NCBI GenBank assembly: GCA_910578845.1
Contig: CAJTSL010000028.1
Location: 1-47,054 of the forward strand
Length of the DNA stretch: 47,054 nucleotides
Direction of reading: 5' to 3'
DNA from: an uncultured Lachnospiraceae bacterium
GTDB taxonomy: Bacteria; Bacillota; Clostridia; Lachnospirales; Lachnospiraceae
The notes beneath the pieces are model-generated. The model was not told the DNA's origin. It did no database searches and worked only from the letters and a program-made list of their open reading frames with translations. Each line of letters starts with the position of its first letter. The stretch's first letter is position 1. A program made the position numbers and the translations under genes. This document shows positions 32,814 to 42,040 of this stretch, piece after piece.

Positions 32814-33608
32814 TCAAGCGATAGTTCCATACATTTTCCCTTCTTTCATGGTGATTATGATGAAATAAATTTCCTTTATGAAAAATACCGTAAAAAACAA
32901 AAAAGCAGCAATCCATAAGCCAAAAGCAGACGCATCATACAGCCACGGCACAGTTCTTGCCAATACGCCCCAGCCTACACTGGAACCAAAAACAATAATC
33001 ACACATAATTGCATGCTTTCCTTCCCCTGTGACCGGATCAAATACAGCATACTGACCATACATACTAAATAGGGAACCATACAGTATAAAATCATCTGTC
33101 CGATTTCTCTGTATGATTTATGAAGATACACTTCTAAAGAAACAAGGACTGTCATACATATCAGATTGGCAGCTCCTGCCAATACCAGCTTAGCTAAAAT
33201 TACTTGTGAAGCAGAAGCCCTCGTAACCGCTTCGATTTCACCCATTCCATAATACTGGCATTTGAACATGACCGGCATGAATGCCAATACGAACAAAGGG
33301 ATAAAAGCTGGTATATATTGGGGGATATCCGCTACGGTAGATATTGTCAAACATATGAAAAATAACATAACTGCCTGTAAGCCAAAAATCGGTAACCCTT
33401 CAAAACGTAAAATGTCTGACAGATACTGAACGAAATCTGTGCGCGGCTCTTTCTGTCCATTTAGATCCGGTTTCTGTTCCCGCATCATCCCAGTACACAA
33501 TTTTATAGTTTCTTTCAGCTTACCAGCGTTTTCATTAAGTTTCTTTTCAAGTTCTTCTTCCTGCTGTAAAGACTGCTGCAAATGCTTCTTTAATCCCCTA
33601 CTTCTCAT
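32814..33608 (-). CDS. Membrane protein, possible anti-sigma or ABC-2-like component
   Basis: A 264-residue protein: a coiled-coil-like cytoplasmic start (about 1-55), then about six hydrophobic segments (from about 75 to 250). It overlaps the upstream sigma factor by 11 bases, which suggests coupled translation. A membrane protein after a sigma gene could hold the sigma at the membrane. No zinc-finger anti-sigma motif is seen. GAAGGGAG precedes the ATG. Confidence 0.5.
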   Translation of the reverse strand: MRSRGLKKHLQQSLQQEEELEKKLNENAGKLKETIKLCTGMMREQKPDLNGQKEPRTDFVQYLSDILRFEGLPIFGLQAVMLFFICLTISTVADIPQYIPAFIPLFVLAFMPVMFKCQYYGMGEIEAVTRASASQVILAKLVLAGAANLICMTVLVSLEVYLHKSYREIGQMILYCMVPYLVCMVSMLYLIRSQGKESMQLCVIIVFGSSVGWGVLARTVPWLYDASAFGLWIAAFLFFTVFFIKEIYFIIITMKEGKMYGTIA

Positions 33609-34167
33609 TTCTATACTCCCTTCTCATAATTTTCAAAGCATTCCTAACCCTGCTTTGCGCTGTCCGTATATTGCATCCTACAATTTGGGCGATCTCCTTA
33701 AATGCAAGTTGCTCCCCAAATCGTAAAATGACAGCTTCCCTTTGCTCTGGTGATAAAGATTTTAAGAAATAACTAATTGCCGATTTATCCTCTATCCTGC
33801 GCATCTCATCACATTCGTATCCAATCTCTTCCTCATTTTCCAAGGGATAGACTTTTATTTTCCGTCTTTCGTCAATACACAAATGATTGGCGATTGTATA
33901 TAAATATGGCTTAAATTTCTTTTTTCCTTTATACCCTGATAAGTTCTTAAACAATTTCAGAAAAGTTTCCTGTGTCAGATCTTCTGATTTTTCCCGATCG
34001 AAACCTTGTCTCTTACAATAAAGCAAGATGGATGTATAATAGCGTTTTATTAATTCTTCTGCTGCATTTTCATCACCAAGCCTTATCTGTTCTACCAGAT
34101 CGTCATCAGAATGCTCTCCTTCCATAGAATGCTCTTCTTCCATGGGACATCCTTCCTCCATTTTCAC
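33598..34167 (-). CDS. ECF-type RNA polymerase sigma factor
   Basis: Region 2 (ILLYCKRQGFDREKSEDLTQ with TFLKLF) and region 4 (LSPEQREAVILRFGEQLAFK, EIAQIVGCNIRTAQSRVRNA) are clear. The N-terminal 25 residues are unusual: acidic Met/Glu/His repeats (MEEGCPMEEEHSMEGEHSDD). GTG start at 34167 with AGGAGGAG 12 bases upstream; ATG at 34161 is the alternative. 189 residues. Lies 173 bases downstream of the ABC ATPase, same strand, so it may be the last part of the large - strand cluster. Confidence 0.85.
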   Translation of the reverse strand: MKMEEGCPMEEEHSMEGEHSDDDLVEQIRLGDENAAEELIKRYYTSILLYCKRQGFDREKSEDLTQETFLKLFKNLSGYKGKKKFKPYLYTIANHLCIDERRKIKVYPLENEEEIGYECDEMRRIEDKSAISYFLKSLSPEQREAVILRFGEQLAFKEIAQIVGCNIRTAQSRVRNALKIMRREYRNEK

Positions 34168-34340
34168 ACGCCATCAACTCCTCCTTGAAATATCTATCTG
34201 AAAAATAATAACGGATCATCGCCCCCAAATGATCAAAGCTTTCTTAGAATTTTATCTCAGACCCATATCGCAAAATAGCAAATGGAATGGAACAAGGGAA
34301 CCAGGAATGCCTGCGCATCCCCCTTCATGCCACACTGCCC

Positions 34341-35003
34341 TTATTTCTTATCTACGCATAATGGATCATGTTTTTCCAATCTCCCCTGATCCATTTCATA
34401 CACTTCGTCACACAAGATCTCGATATCTTCTTTATTATGGCTTGCAAGTATTATTGTTTTTCCGTCATCCCGCAACCCCATCAAAATTCCTCTGATCTCC
34501 TCCACACCCTGTTTATCCAGGCTGTTCATTGGCTCATCCAGAATCAGTATTTCAGGATCCTCCATGATAGCCTGTGCTATGCCTAAACGTTGTTTCATTC
34601 CTAACGAATATTTCCCAACCTTTTTATGGCTATCAGGGTCAAGCCCTACTTTTTTCATGCTCTCCCTGATCTCCTCTTTACCAATTACATTGCGTATGCC
34701 TGCCAAATATGCAAGGTTCCTAAATCCCGTATACCCCTTTAAAAATCCGGGATTTTCTATGATGATCCCTATATTGTCCGCAAAATCCGTGTCCTTCCCG
34801 ACCTCTTTTCCACTTACTACGACCCGCCCTTTCGTAGGCTTTAGAAAACCTGTAATAAGCTTAAATAAAACCGTCTTTCCAGAACCGTTTCTTCCGACAA
34901 TACCGTAGATTTTTCCTTTTTCAATGCTCAGATTAACATTTTCAAGCGCGGTAACATCTCCAAATTTTTTGTTTAAATTCTCAATTCTGATCATCTCTGC
35001 CAT
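34341..35003 (-). CDS. ABC transporter ATPase (BcrA/CcmA type)
   Basis: ATPase of an ABC-2 type exporter. Walker A GRNGSGKT near residue 38, signature YSLGMKQR, Walker B ILILDEPMNSLD and switch His in ILASHNKED. Sequences of this group include bacitracin, lantibiotic-immunity and other peptide exporters. 220 residues. It overlaps the preceding membrane gene by 23 bases. Confidence 0.92.
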   Translation of the reverse strand: MAEMIRIENLNKKFGDVTALENVNLSIEKGKIYGIVGRNGSGKTVLFKLITGFLKPTKGRVVVSGKEVGKDTDFADNIGIIIENPGFLKGYTGFRNLAYLAGIRNVIGKEEIRESMKKVGLDPDSHKKVGKYSLGMKQRLGIAQAIMEDPEILILDEPMNSLDKQGVEEIRGILMGLRDDGKTIILASHNKEDIEILCDEVYEMDQGRLEKHDPLCVDKK

Positions 35004-35643
35004 ACGAAAACCCCTTTCCTTCCCTCCCCAGGAAAATCCCTCCAGTCAGATAAACAAGCACAATCAGCGTCATCTCGATCAAAAGGGAAGATAACACGGA
35101 GACTCCCGTCTCCTGAAAATACCATTCACTCTGAAAATACATCCCCCACATCCCGTACATAAACCGGGCTATCCTCATATTTGAAAACCCCATGAGAAAA
35201 GTGCCCCCTTCCAGCAGCAACAGGATTGCCGGTGCAAATTTCCTGACTCTGGTCAGATCCAGCATCAGGAAAAAAGCCATTGTCATTATCATATGGGTAA
35301 TCCATAAAAAGAACACTTTGCAGCTTTTATCCGAAAGTTCCCCATGGTTCACAATATCAGCCGCCATTGCCGTGATAAACATAACGGCCGCCATCAGTAC
35401 GCCATTTCGTAGAATTCTGATAAACTTCCGCCGCCACCATTTTTTTACTGTCACATAACGGTAACTTGCAAGCAGCTCCATTTTCCTCCACTTTTCAAGC
35501 CAGAGACCCTCTGCCAGCAGGCAGATGCCAATGGGCAAAAACCATCCTGCCAGTTCACGGAATACTTTGTCAAAATCAACTGCCAAGCTTGCAGCATCCT
35601 GTGAAACTCCTCCAAAAAATTTTAAAACCATACTCTGCTCCAT
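34981..35643 (-). CDS. Membrane subunit of the ABC-2 exporter
   Basis: A 220-residue protein with about five membrane helices and the sequence GFSNMRIARFMYGMWGMY near residue 150, next to the last helix. It resembles no domain I can name, but its overlap with the ATPase gene marks it as a transporter subunit. ATG at 35643 has GAGGT; GTG at 35655 is possible. A gap of 80 bases separates it from the preceding membrane gene. Confidence 0.65.
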   Translation of the reverse strand: MEQSMVLKFFGGVSQDAASLAVDFDKVFRELAGWFLPIGICLLAEGLWLEKWRKMELLASYRYVTVKKWWRRKFIRILRNGVLMAAVMFITAMAADIVNHGELSDKSCKVFFLWITHMIMTMAFFLMLDLTRVRKFAPAILLLLEGGTFLMGFSNMRIARFMYGMWGMYFQSEWYFQETGVSVLSSLLIEMTLIVLVYLTGGIFLGREGKGFSYGRDDQN

Positions 35644-35722
35644 AATGCACCTCACTGTCTGGCTATTTGCACGCCATGTACTCTACCACAAGCTTTATGG
35701 CAACTTTCACAAAACCCAATGC

Positions 35723-36541
35723 CTATCTTTTCTGGATATCCGCCCTCTTCACTGCAACTAATGACACTATTGTCATAATCAAGATGAAAATCAGCATCCG
35801 ACAAGGATACCTCCAATGACTGCCGGTGCTGTCCACGTAATACGCCGGACTTGGATGCAGGCTGCCGGCAAAGGATAGCATAACACCTCCCAAATGTGCC
35901 ACTGACACTGCTGCCAATCCCCAAAAACTGCCAAGCGTAAGATTACAGAGATACAAAAGGACCCCCAAGAAAACAAAATAACAGAGCATATACAAAAAGG
36001 TAATGCCAAACGCCTGGAAAACCGTCATATATTCCATCATTGCCACACCGTCAAAGTAAATATGGTATTTTTCCGCAATCGCATTCGAGGCAACCGTTGC
36101 CAGCATGTAAACGGGACTGCTCCAAAGCTCTCCGGGAAATCCAAAAGGCGTACTGGCAGCGACGGAAACGGTCGCAAGGCATATGGTATACAAAAGCGCC
36201 TGTAGGAAAACATATAACAACATGCCCATATTCCATACCCGCCTGCCGCTTCGGTACAACACCATATAGGCATTCCCTTTAACAAAAGGCGCATCCCCTA
36301 TGACCAACAGATATCCCAGAACCCAGAACCTGCACGCCATCCCCTGATTTGCAGCGACGATAAAAGGTTCACAAATATTAACGGGTTCCCCGGTCTCCAT
36401 TGCATATCGCAAAAAGTCGTTTGCCCCCAGCGCCAGAAATGTCAAACCCAACAGATATCCCATGATCATCTTGGCACTTCCCATCTCTTGTCGCAGCATC
36501 CCCAAGGCAATCCGGATTGCTTTGACAATCCTTTTACTCAT
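35723..36541 (-). CDS. Polytopic membrane protein, ABC-2-like permease
   Basis: A 272-residue protein with about six membrane segments (positions near 30, 75, 110, 150, 195 and 250). ATG at 36541 with GGAGGAGATG; the longer frame upstream runs through the previous gene and is rejected. It overlaps the preceding gene by 8 bases. Likely a second membrane half of the exporter; the substrate cannot be read from the sequence. Confidence 0.65.
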   Translation of the reverse strand: MSKRIVKAIRIALGMLRQEMGSAKMIMGYLLGLTFLALGANDFLRYAMETGEPVNICEPFIVAANQGMACRFWVLGYLLVIGDAPFVKGNAYMVLYRSGRRVWNMGMLLYVFLQALLYTICLATVSVAASTPFGFPGELWSSPVYMLATVASNAIAEKYHIYFDGVAMMEYMTVFQAFGITFLYMLCYFVFLGVLLYLCNLTLGSFWGLAAVSVAHLGGVMLSFAGSLHPSPAYYVDSTGSHWRYPCRMLIFILIMTIVSLVAVKRADIQKR

Positions 36542-37304
36542 CCCTACATCTCCTCCTAAATCCCGCCATGACAGCCACCGCAGCGGCACAAAGCCAGACA
36601 CACTCCGCCACAATCGACAACACATGCCCCGTATCGTCCCCACGCACCAGCAGGGCGGGATTTAAACGATTGGGCATCAATATATAAAGGGATTGGTACA
36701 GGACAAAAGGCGCGAGCAGTGACACATACTTATTCGGTATCCACACCGCAAACGCCAATCCCACCAAAGCCCATGCAGCACCGAATAGAAAACCCAGCAA
36801 CACCTTGGCTGCCACCATCACGCCAATCCCATAGGCTTGACCTATCATCACCATTTCAATATCTGTCTCTACCCTCAGAACATTCACCCCCGAAGCGTCC
36901 AATCCCAGGAGATTGGCATTGGCCACCCCCGGCGACTCCAGATACACAGCCGCAAGACATACGAGAAGATAGGGCAGCGCAACGATGACGCCTCCCGACA
37001 GCGCCGCGCTAATGATCCGGATCCGGGCAAATTTCTGTGGTTTCATCCGGGCAAGAATCAGCCTGTAATACCCGCTCTCATACTCCCCGCAAAAGCGAGC
37101 CGCATACCCCATCACCGGAAACACTGGCAGAAACACGGTAAAACCCGATGTGGCCAGTATATTCACGATAGCATAATAGGGACTGCCCGAATGAAGCGAT
37201 TCCGTGACAAAATTATACACAAGCAATGCCCCAAGTCCGAAAATACCTGCAAAAAATCCCGGAGCAGCAAAACTTCTTTTGACATCCATCCATAGAAATT
37301 TCAT
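36534..37304 (-). CDS. Polytopic membrane protein, ABC-2-like permease
   Basis: A 256-residue protein with about six helices and an ARFCGEYESGYYRLILARM element near residue 70, the cytoplasmic helix found in ABC-2 permeases where the E-x-G/R loop contacts the ATPase. The ATG at 37304 gives MKFLWMDVKRSF, a typical start; GTG at 37328 is an alternative. Ribosome site not decisive. Third membrane subunit of the cluster. Confidence 0.6.
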   Translation of the reverse strand: MKFLWMDVKRSFAAPGFFAGIFGLGALLVYNFVTESLHSGSPYYAIVNILATSGFTVFLPVFPVMGYAARFCGEYESGYYRLILARMKPQKFARIRIISAALSGGVIVALPYLLVCLAAVYLESPGVANANLLGLDASGVNVLRVETDIEMVMIGQAYGIGVMVAAKVLLGFLFGAAWALVGLAFAVWIPNKYVSLLAPFVLYQSLYILMPNRLNPALLVRGDDTGHVLSIVAECVWLCAAAVAVMAGFRRRCRDE

Positions 37305-37350
37305 ATGCCTTCTCACACCCTCTATCACTTTCCCATCTTCATCAATGTTC

Positions 37351-38556
37351 CTAATCAGCCTCTTCCAGTTCCCCTGTGACCGCGTTCACACATATGTGAA
37401 CCGGCCCTACCGCATTTCCGTAGCCTCCTTCCACATATTCATCAAGGGGCATATAAATATGCCATATGGGCGTAAGCACGAGTTCAGGCTTATACTCTAT
37501 CTCATCTAAGGCAGGCGAGGGATTAGGCACTGGATAATAATTTAATTCCACTCTGTCGTATAGGATCGTTCCATCCGACTCTAACATGCCGCTATCCAGA
37601 TACTGTTCCAGTATTTCCAGAACCTGCTCAAAAGAAATCGCCGTGACAGGCTCTTTATCCGCCATCTTTGCACAGAAATTGGTAAGGGATACCTCCGCCA
37701 CGCCCTCCTCGGAAACAATTGCATACCCATCTGGCGAAACCTGTCCCAGCGCATAGCTGTCGGCTCCAATGTCCACCGCGATCCCATCATAGGTGGGCAC
37801 AAATTCCATCTGGTAAAAGCTGCAATCATCGCCCTCAATATAATATATTTTCCGAAAAGCAAGCGCACTCACTCCCACCGCTTTCAGCTTGTCCAGGAGC
37901 ATTTCCCTGGCTCTGTTTGCCGAAAAGGCGCCTTCGTCCATCCCATCCTGGGAAATGAGCGTTTCTTTGGCGACCTTACTGTACTCCTCGATATATTTTT
38001 CCCTTAACCCATAATCCACATAATATGCCGATGTATGATGCGAAAACGATGCCTCCTTTTTCCCGTCGCCAAGCCTGTTCGCGCTATGGTCACCGAATTT
38101 GGAGTATAAAAATCTTTCGCCGTTTTCATCAGGGGTACTGTTGTATCTGTCATTCTCTTCTATCTCTTTTAATTGTTCCTCCGAAGTATCCTCTATGCTA
38201 CCGCTTTCGCCATCGAGGAAGACAAGCAGCGCGTCCTTGTCAAGACCTTCATCCGGCTTCAGCGTAATGATGTATAGTTGATCAGGCAGAGCAGGAATTT
38301 CGGCGTTTATGTTTATTATGTTATCGCCTGTGCCTACTGTGCCCTGATAGTGGCCTGCCGCCTTGTCACTCCCGTCTCCCGCCGGCATCTGCTCCTGTGA
38401 GCCTGCCGCAGCAATGTCCTGCACCTGCCTTTCCATATCACCTTGCGCGTGCATAATGCCGTTTTCTTCCACTGCATCCGGCGCTTTCTGACAGCCGGTA
38501 AGGCCAAGCACACACAACATTGCCGCCATCGTTAAGCGTATATTATTTCTTCTCAT
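37351..38556 (-). CDS. Lipoprotein, DUF6034-like
   Basis: A 401-residue lipoprotein. N-terminal MRRNNIRLT, a hydrophobic stretch and lipobox LTGC (Cys22). A charged linker to about residue 65 is followed by a large exported region. The C-terminal half ends with a PepSY/YpeB-like piece (WHIYMPL...VHICVNAVTGELEEAD). I recall DUF6034 proteins in Lachnospiraceae next to ABC-2 transporters, but the family name is unchecked. ATG at 38556 has GGGAGGTAT; the longer frame is rejected. Between the kinase and permease genes. Confidence 0.65.
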   Translation of the reverse strand: MRRNNIRLTMAAMLCVLGLTGCQKAPDAVEENGIMHAQGDMERQVQDIAAAGSQEQMPAGDGSDKAAGHYQGTVGTGDNIININAEIPALPDQLYIITLKPDEGLDKDALLVFLDGESGSIEDTSEEQLKEIEENDRYNSTPDENGERFLYSKFGDHSANRLGDGKKEASFSHHTSAYYVDYGLREKYIEEYSKVAKETLISQDGMDEGAFSANRAREMLLDKLKAVGVSALAFRKIYYIEGDDCSFYQMEFVPTYDGIAVDIGADSYALGQVSPDGYAIVSEEGVAEVSLTNFCAKMADKEPVTAISFEQVLEILEQYLDSGMLESDGTILYDRVELNYYPVPNPSPALDEIEYKPELVLTPIWHIYMPLDEYVEGGYGNAVGPVHICVNAVTGELEEAD

Positions 38557-38667
38557 ACTGATACCTCCCAAACAAGATCTCTTTTTGTATGTCGAACAAA
38601 GCATACCACAAAAACAGAGTTTATTTGGATTTTGGCGAAATCAGACCATATTTTTGCCGGAATTAGC

Positions 38668-38702
38668 TTGGGGAAGCGCAGGCCTGACCAACGCTTCCCC
38701 AA
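38668..38702. terminator. Hairpin after the GHKL kinase gene
   Basis: Perfect 11-bp stem TTGGGGAAGCG / CGCTTCCCCAA with an inner GGCC pairing, starting three bases after the kinase stop on the - strand. No T-run on that strand. It may separate kinase expression from the lipoprotein and transporter genes. Confidence 0.6.
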
Positions 38703-38704
38703 AA

Positions 38705-39958
38705 TCAGAGTTCATTTATGTACATGATGATATCCGTTTCCATACATCCGTTTTCACACACCAACTCCATATCTCCATGATATTTTTCAATGATTCTCCG
38801 CACATTGCGAAGGCCGATTCCATGGTTTGGCGCATCCTCCTTGGTGGTTGTCAGGCGCTCTACCCTTCCGTCTGCAATCCCTTGGCAACTATTTCGGATA
38901 TGGATAAACAGAATTCCTTTCTCAAGCCTGATTGCTATTCTCAGCTCTTTTTCTTCTGTACGGGCTGCCGCCTCTATCGCATTATCAAGCAGATTCCCCA
39001 ATACCACATTTAGGTCAAAAGAATGCAGCATCAGTTTTTCCGGTATACTTACCCTTGCCTCCACCATCTCCAGGATTTCATTTGCCCTCTGAAGCTTATA
39101 GTTCAGTAAACCGTCAACAGATTCGTTTCCTGTGACAACATATTCTGACGGATTCGCCATAAACTCCTGCATAGAGCCAAGATACCGACAGGCTTCCTCC
39201 AGATCCTTTTTCTGCAAAAGCATTTGAAGCGCCATGATATGGTTTTTCATGTCATGCCTTAACGCCCGGATACGCCCTTGGGATTCCATGATCACATCCA
39301 ACTGGTTGCGGTAGATGGATGTCTGCTGCCGGTAGATATCATTTTCCCTTAGATTCCTATAGTTTTCCGCCATCATATGATAGAGATAAAATATGCCCAG
39401 GTTAATGATCAGTATGGATATACAGATCAACATTGCCGCCATGCCTTCATATCTCCCGTACAGCAAAACACACAAAATAAATACGCTTGCCGCGGGGATC
39501 ATGAGCAAAATACAAGTCTGCCTTTTATCAAACACGATTTCCCTGCTGTCCGCCGGATAAGCGATATGGCTGATCAAGGTGGCACAGATCAGGAGCAAAA
39601 GCGTCTGGAGAGCCTGCCGGTGCCCGATAGGAATCTGTGAAAAAGCAAAATAAACGGCAAGCGCGCATGCCAAATCTATCGCAAATATCGCCAGCGATAC
39701 CCAGACCCGCTTTTTCCATGTTCCCTGATAAAAAAGGGTCAGTCCCGCGATCGCAAGATAATTGCAGAAACCGTATAGCACTGATATGTTGAACATACTG
39801 TATAAAACAATGGTCAGCAGATAATAGCTTACAAATCCTATTCCAATCTTTTTCCCATTTTCATCAACTGCGGGAAGAAACAACTCCATCATTTTCCGGA
39901 TCAGCAGAACCCGCAGGATATTTACAATCAGTAGAGATACAAATCTATAACTCACCAT
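38705..39958 (-). CDS. AgrC-like GHKL sensor histidine kinase
   Basis: A 417-residue kinase with about six N-terminal membrane helices (to about residue 195), then a coiled segment and the H-box ALRHDMKNHIMALQ (near residue 238), N-box VLGNLLDNAIEAA and G-box NHGIGLRNV. AgrC-type kinases sense peptides at the membrane. It overlaps the regulator gene by 14 bases. Confidence 0.92.
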   Translation of the reverse strand: MVSYRFVSLLIVNILRVLLIRKMMELFLPAVDENGKKIGIGFVSYYLLTIVLYSMFNISVLYGFCNYLAIAGLTLFYQGTWKKRVWVSLAIFAIDLACALAVYFAFSQIPIGHRQALQTLLLLICATLISHIAYPADSREIVFDKRQTCILLMIPAASVFILCVLLYGRYEGMAAMLICISILIINLGIFYLYHMMAENYRNLRENDIYRQQTSIYRNQLDVIMESQGRIRALRHDMKNHIMALQMLLQKKDLEEACRYLGSMQEFMANPSEYVVTGNESVDGLLNYKLQRANEILEMVEARVSIPEKLMLHSFDLNVVLGNLLDNAIEAAARTEEKELRIAIRLEKGILFIHIRNSCQGIADGRVERLTTTKEDAPNHGIGLRNVRRIIEKYHGDMELVCENGCMETDIIMYINEL

Positions 39959-40673
39959 ACATTTCTGCTCTCCGATATTGCTTTAATTTTCCTCTTATTT
40001 CTTTCCGATATGGCTTACTGATATTTAAAACAGTTCCATCAGACATTTTCACGCAGTCGTAAGCGTATTCGCTGACATACAACTGATTGATAATATAAGA
40101 CTTGTGTATCATCATAAAATCGGCTGGGAGTTCTTCTATCATATTCTTCAGCTTTCCATAGAATTCCTCTTCGCCCTCTCTGGTGACAAGCCTGATTTTC
40201 TTGTCCATACTCGTCAAATAGGCAATATCTTTTGTCGGGATCCTGAATATTGCACCCCCTTTTTGGTACTCGAAGCAGCTTTTGAGGCTCTGCCTCTGCT
40301 TGATGCTCCTGCTAAGGACTTCCTTTATCTGTGCATCGGATATGGGCTTTACCAGAAAATCAAGAGGCTGAATCTTAAACAACTGCATTGCATATGTCTG
40401 CCTGGAAGAAATGTATACAATATGAGTATTGATGTCCTCCATTTCATTGCGGATAAACTTCCCTACTACTATCCCATCTGCCTGTACCAATTCGATGTCC
40501 AAAAAGATCAAGTCCAACTGTGTGCCTTTCTGCAAATCATTTACTATGCTTTCACCGGAATGCCAAACTTCAACCTCTGCTTTTACCGACAATTCTTTCG
40601 CTATGAAATAGATTTGTTCCTCTAATCCAGAACATAGCTCTTTGTCATCATCACAGATTCCAATCCTGTACAT
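39945..40673 (-). CDS. LytTR-family response regulator
   Basis: A 242-residue regulator with receiver domain (CDDD at 7-10, phospho-acceptor Asp59) and LytTR domain (about 140-240; core FMMIHKSYIINQLYV). First gene of the - strand cluster with an AgrC-like kinase, lipoprotein and ABC genes. A GAGGGAA site precedes the ATG at 40673. Confidence 0.92.
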   Translation of the reverse strand: MYRIGICDDDKELCSGLEEQIYFIAKELSVKAEVEVWHSGESIVNDLQKGTQLDLIFLDIELVQADGIVVGKFIRNEMEDINTHIVYISSRQTYAMQLFKIQPLDFLVKPISDAQIKEVLSRSIKQRQSLKSCFEYQKGGAIFRIPTKDIAYLTSMDKKIRLVTREGEEEFYGKLKNMIEELPADFMMIHKSYIINQLYVSEYAYDCVKMSDGTVLNISKPYRKEIRGKLKQYRRAEMYGEL

Positions 40674-40854
40674 ACATCATTCCCTCTCTGCAAAACATAA
40701 AATTCAAATCTGCCCATTCCCTGGTAATTCTGGCGTAGATACTTCTAGACGCAATAGCTCTGCATATCGCGCATTTCCAATATCTGTTTGCTTTTTCTTA
40801 TGACTCCCAAACAGCATAAATTATCGTCCCCTCACCAGTCCTCCAAGCATGCTC
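40674..40854. other. Spacer between the LytTR regulator and cutC
   Basis: 181 bases with no gene. The regulator's promoter should lie here; I see no convincing consensus or LytTR box by eye. Confidence 0.4.
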
Positions 40855-41607
40855 CTATTTCTCAAGCAGAGCCTTCTTCGCCTCTGCCACAATCCTGCTG
40901 TCAGTTCTGAAAATACTGTATTCATCCATTATGGGAAGTCCCATAGGCACATCTTCCTTGCGATATTGCATGCCGCTGTCCACAACTCTTTTCGCCGACA
41001 AATGATAACTGGTAATATCCGTCTGTGCGCGTAAACTACGTATCACCTCCGGCGTCACCCCTGCGCCTGCCATAATGCGCGGTGTTCCCGTCTCTTTCTG
41101 CAATTCGCATAACTGCTGCAATAACGGCAGTCCCAATAGGCACTCGCGTTTCTGCCCGGACGTAAGGATCGTATCAATTCCCAGTTCCCTGGCTTGTTCA
41201 TACGCCTTTATAGGATCTGCGCAGACATCAAAAGCACGATGGAGCGTCACTTTCATGTCACCCGCCTGCGCCATCAATTCCCGCATCTGCTGCATATCAA
41301 GGTTCCCGTCTTCCTGTAGACATCCAATCACCACGCCCTCTGCTCCCGCTTCCCGAAACAGCGCCACCTCTCTTTTCAAAATCTGAAATTCATATGCCGT
41401 ATAGAGAAAGTCCCCAAACCGCGGCCTTAAAAGCACACGGACCGGCAGGCCACAACATGTCTTTACCTGTTCAAACAATGCGAGTCCCGGCGAAATACCG
41501 CCAATCATGAGCGCCGCACACAGTTCCAGACGGTCTGCGCCTCCTTCTTTGGCTGCAAGAGCCGATTCTACGCTATCTACGCAACATTCCAATATATAGT
41601 TTGTCAT
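40855..41607 (-). CDS. cutC: CutC family copper homeostasis protein
   Basis: TIM-barrel protein of 250 residues. Typical motifs: LECCVDSVESALAAKEGGAD with RLELC, GGISPG, VRVLLRPRFGDFLY, VTLHRAFDV and ILTSGQK. The role in copper homeostasis is the historical name; the chemical function is not settled. ATG at 41607 has GAGGTG upstream; GTG at 41616 is the alternative. Single gene. Confidence 0.9.
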   Translation of the reverse strand: MTNYILECCVDSVESALAAKEGGADRLELCAALMIGGISPGLALFEQVKTCCGLPVRVLLRPRFGDFLYTAYEFQILKREVALFREAGAEGVVIGCLQEDGNLDMQQMRELMAQAGDMKVTLHRAFDVCADPIKAYEQARELGIDTILTSGQKRECLLGLPLLQQLCELQKETGTPRIMAGAGVTPEVIRSLRAQTDITSYHLSAKRVVDSGMQYRKEDVPMGLPIMDEYSIFRTDSRIVAEAKKALLEK

Positions 41608-41770
41608 ATTCTTCACCTCGTATTTTTAATACACTCCACGAAAGAGCCCGTTCTTTTCATGACTTTAATGCCATTGCATGAGATGCCCTTTCATTATAAA
41701 TCCATTTGCGAAACTTGTCCAATACTGAAAATGACACACAAATGCCACGAAAATGCCATATCCACCGGAA

Positions 41771-41879
41771 ATTATTACAAATTCCGGCGATATGTCCTGC
41801 CCTGCCCGGTATACTCGACCGGGAACTTTCCTCCATTGTCCATTCTGATGCATTCAAATTCTAAAACAGTCTTACTCAT
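41771..41879 (-). pseudogene. Frameshifted YbhB/YbcL-family (PEBP-like) gene start
   Basis: The - strand reads MSKTVLEFECIRMDNGGKFP then VEYTGQG, and in another frame QDISPEFVI, which together match the N-terminus of YbhB/YbcL Raf-kinase-inhibitor-like proteins. The shift is at 41798-41807, where a five-base unit (TGCCC on the + strand) is doubled. A good ribosome site (GGGAGGAAATG) remains. About 130 C-terminal residues are absent. The 433-base gap after cutC otherwise holds nothing I can identify. Confidence 0.6.
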
Positions 41880-42040
41880 CATTTCCTCCCGTATGCTGCT
41901 GTCCCAGCTTCAATTATTCCTCTATAATCCAGTTTAGTCACAATGTTAATTTGCGTTGCTTGTGGCAACGGGCAGTTTTGCCTATAATAATGACAACAGC
42001 TTAAACAATTACGAAACGACTAAAAAGGAGGCCATCTCTA

